From: CAZMOK01 sp964567785
GTDB lineage: Bacteria > Bacteroidota > Bacteroidia > Bacteroidales > JAGOPY01
Length of the DNA stretch: 7,212 nucleotides
NCBI GenBank assembly: GCA_964567785.1
Contig: CAZMOK010000105.1
Location: 1 to 7,212, forward strand
Direction: 5' to 3'
Shown: positions 5,299-7,212 of the stretch, piece after piece
Position numbering within the stretch: the first letter of the stretch is position 1
How the letters are laid out: each line of letters begins with the position of its first letter
Translations under genes and position numbers: made by a program
The notes under the pieces: generated by a model
Database searches by the model: none
Told to the model about the DNA's origin: nothing
The model's input: the letters and a program-made list of their open reading frames with translations, nothing else

Positions 5299-7212
5299 TT
5301 ATTGCTTAATTAGCTTATTCATTGAGAAATTATCAGCCTCCCTCAATGAGACAAAGTAAAATCCCGGGGTCAAACCACCAACATCCAGGATAAATTCGTT
5401 AACCGTACCCCGGGGTTCAAACTGAAGCCTGCGGATAATCCGGCCATCAGCAGACAATAGGGTAACCGTAGCCTCTTTTTCCACCGGCCAGGGGTAAATA
5501 ATCCTGACAAGGCCGGAAGCAGGGTTGGGTGCAAGGGCAAACCCCCGCCTTTCCTGCTCATCAACACCAACTGTGATATCCACTAACTCAGATGTATCGG
5601 AGCTGCAACCGTTAATGGTCACGATATCGAAATACCAGCCGCTCTGGGTGGCTTCATAGATCTGATCCGTTGCGCCCGGGATGGGTTCCCCGTCGAGGTA
5701 CCATTGATTGCCCGAAGGAACGTTTGAAATAAGCTTGTTGCCTATCACTGTTATTTCAGGTGTGGCAGGTACGGCGAATACGGCAACTGTGGCAGAGCCG
5801 AAGGCATCACCGTTGCAATTGGCATCGGACACGTCAGAAACTGTATATTCCCCGGCCTCACCCGTGACAATAGTATAAGGTGTGGTCATCTGGTTGGTGA
5901 CACTGTACGTGGAAACCCCGTTCGAATAATTGAACGACCAGGGAGGCGTACCGGTAAGGTCAACGGTGAGGGTTGTTGTATTGCCCGAACCACAAAGGGT
6001 GTCCCCTCCTGAAATAGTTGCGGCGGGCAATTCATTGACTTCTACATAAACCACCCCGGCAGTGCTTGTGAAACCATCGAAGACCGAAAGGTTGTATTGT
6101 GTGGAAGTATCCGGCGACACTTCGGGGTTGGGAAGGTTTGAAGTCCATGGCGGGTTTCCCGGAGGGTTACTGGTCCATTCATATGTATAATCCCCTGAGC
6201 CTCCACCGGCATTGGAAAACAGTTGCGTTGCATTCCCTGAACAAATTTCATCAGGCACGGCCACCGGGCTTACAGTCAGCGGTCCGCCTGTGATCGATAC
6301 CAAAACATCGTCACTTGAAAGACATCCGGTTGCGGTATTGGTAACCTCCACAGTGAAAAACGTGCTGTTATTCAGGATCACCGTTTGCGGATTTTGTACG
6401 AAGGGATCCACCAGCTTGTCTTCAGGAAACCAATGATAACCATAGGTACCTGTACCACCGGATGCAGCATGCAATATTGTGCTAGTACCATAATTTATTG
6501 TTGTGTCGTTGCCTGCATCGGCAACCGGCAATTCGGCGACACTTACATACAATTGTGATGTATCGCCGTTCAGGCATGCATTGTAAGGATAGACTTCAAA
6601 GCTGCCTGAGATGGCATTTTCTGTGAAAGAAACCGTGATGGAATTGGTGTTGGCCCCTCCTGTGATCTCCACGCCCTGGGGGACTGTCCATTCATATCCG
6701 CTGACATTTGGCAGCGAAGCCACCGTATAGGTCTCCCCTGCCGATCCTTCACAAACAGTGTCGTTTCCGTTAACGGGCCCCGGATCGCCCATTTCACCGC
6801 AGACATAACCATCAATATAATAATCCTCCTGGGGCACGTCATTCAACACATTTCCGAAAGCATCGGCATATTCGCAAGACGCCCCGTTATCATACCATTC
6901 AAGAGGTCCGTTCCCGCCAATATAATCGAAAACAAGGGTTATGATGGTGCTGTTGTCGGGAAGCGAGGCCGAGGTACCAAACCACCCCATGCTGATCCTG
7001 TGCAGTCCGTTTCCCAGGTCGGCATCGCCGGTCTGGAAAAACGAGAGGGCAGGGTTCGGCTGGCCTTCAATGAACTGGATCACTGAATAATCATAGTCTA
7101 TGGAAAGTGAAATGGCACCAATGTCATTGAAACCGGTTACAGTAATTGGAACATAGACTGTATCCCCGCTCACCTCCGGCACTGTCTGGCAGGTTGTTAC
7201 GGGGGCGTTTTG
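5299..7212 (-). CDS. T9SS-secreted cohesin and Ig-like repeat protein (5' end beyond the window)
   Basis: The reading frame is open to the window edge at 7212, so the N-terminus and signal peptide are missing. A GTG at 7180-7182 could pass as a start but lies inside the first domain, so it is not the true start. In the 637 visible residues, about 5-137 are a cohesin-type beta sandwich (TVYVPITVTGFNDIGAISLS, then SLPDNSTIITLVFDY). Then come about five Ig/PKD-like modules (about 146-227, 228-307, 311-395, 396-481, 482-550). Three open with a DTVC-, DEIC- or DTLC-type motif (Cys154, Cys324, Cys407), and other cysteines (213, 297, 466, 536) near module ends may form disulphides. Residues 558-637 are a type A T9SS sorting domain (FALAPNPASG, ADGR, then LTPGFYFVSL and KLIKQ), so the protein is exported and then released or anchored at the cell surface. 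It converges with the response regulator gene, with 26 bp between stops and no terminator seen. Ligand and function are unknown; adhesion or polymer binding is inference. Confidence 0.9.
   Translation of the reverse strand, partial: QNAPVTTCQTVPEVSGDTVYVPITVTGFNDIGAISLSIDYDYSVIQFIEGQPNPALSFFQTGDADLGNGLHRISMGWFGTSASLPDNSTIITLVFDYIGGNGPLEWYDNGASCEYADAFGNVLNDVPQEDYYIDGYVCGEMGDPGPVNGNDTVCEGSAGETYTVASLPNVSGYEWTVPQGVEITGGANTNSITVSFTENAISGSFEVYPYNACLNGDTSQLYVSVAELPVADAGNDTTINYGTSTILHAASGGTGTYGYHWFPEDKLVDPFVQNPQTVILNNSTFFTVEVTNTATGCLSSDDVLVSITGGPLTVSPVAVPDEICSGNATQLFSNAGGGSGDYTYEWTSNPPGNPPWTSNLPNPEVSPDTSTQYNLSVFDGFTSTAGVVYVEVNELPAATISGGDTLCGSGNTTTLTVDLTGTPPWSFNYSNGVSTYSVTNQMTTPYTIVTGEAGEYTVSDVSDANCNGDAFGSATVAVFAVPATPEITVIGNKLISNVPSGNQWYLDGEPIPGATDQIYEATQSGWYFDIVTINGCSSDTSELVDITVGVDEQERRGFALAPNPASGLVRIIYPWPVEKEATVTLLSADGRIIRRLQFEPRGTVNEFILDVGGLTPGFYFVSLREADNFSMNKLIKQ

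Noticed and set aside
5304..5314. GCTTAATTAGC near-palindrome at the end of the surface-protein gene as a terminator
   Set aside because: Too short, AT-rich, within the last codons of the gene, and without a following T-run.
6099..6436. Short plus-strand frames within the surface-protein gene
   Set aside because: They lie opposite well-formed Ig-like modules, have no family resemblance, and have no promoter-like sequence ahead of them.

Overview
The window looks like a chromosomal segment from a Bacteroidota bacterium, probably a Bacteroidales or Marinilabiliales-type environmental anaerobe or facultative anaerobe. The support is a secreted protein ending in a type IX secretion (T9SS, Por) sorting domain, promoter-like sequences of the Bacteroidota type (TTTG, about 20 nt, TAnnTTTG), genes without clear Shine-Dalgarno sequences, AT-rich intergenic DNA, and a Rex repressor. 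The assignment below phylum is inference.

Layout. Positions 1-164 are very AT-rich upstream DNA with one good promoter match. Positions 165-842 encode a small, very basic protein with a coiled-coil start, an AT-hook-like motif, a probable winged helix and a histone-H1-like lysine tail. Positions 843-1146 hold an imperfect inverted-repeat element (868-1026) whose inner stem followed by T6 could be a terminator, then the control region of rex with a perfect-arm Rex operator (TTGTTAA-N4-TTAACAA). Positions 1147-1770 encode Rex, the NADH/NAD+ sensing repressor. Positions 1771-2073 contain an unusual run of unrelated 7-bp and 8-bp tandem micro-repeats. Positions 2074-3795 encode a soluble PAS-GAF histidine kinase, and 3884-5272 an NtrC-type response regulator (REC, AAA+, Fis HTH) whose sigma54 loop reads GAFTSA rather than GAFTGA. 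On the opposite strand, converging with only 26 bp between stop codons, is the 3' part of a large gene (5299 to beyond 7212) for a cohesin-domain, multi-Ig-like surface or secreted protein with a T9SS C-terminal domain.

How the genes work together. The kinase and regulator are adjacent, on one strand and of matching classes, so they are very probably a cognate cytoplasmic two-component pair driving sigma54-dependent transcription. Their signal and targets cannot be read from the window. Rex probably controls its own gene through the operator just upstream. The basic DNA-binding protein and the T9SS protein have no visible functional tie to these regulators. I see no mobile-element protein, CRISPR array, tRNA, rRNA or recognisable defence locus. 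The most interesting material is regulatory and repetitive DNA together with sequence variants in recognised families, rather than a clear new multi-gene system.
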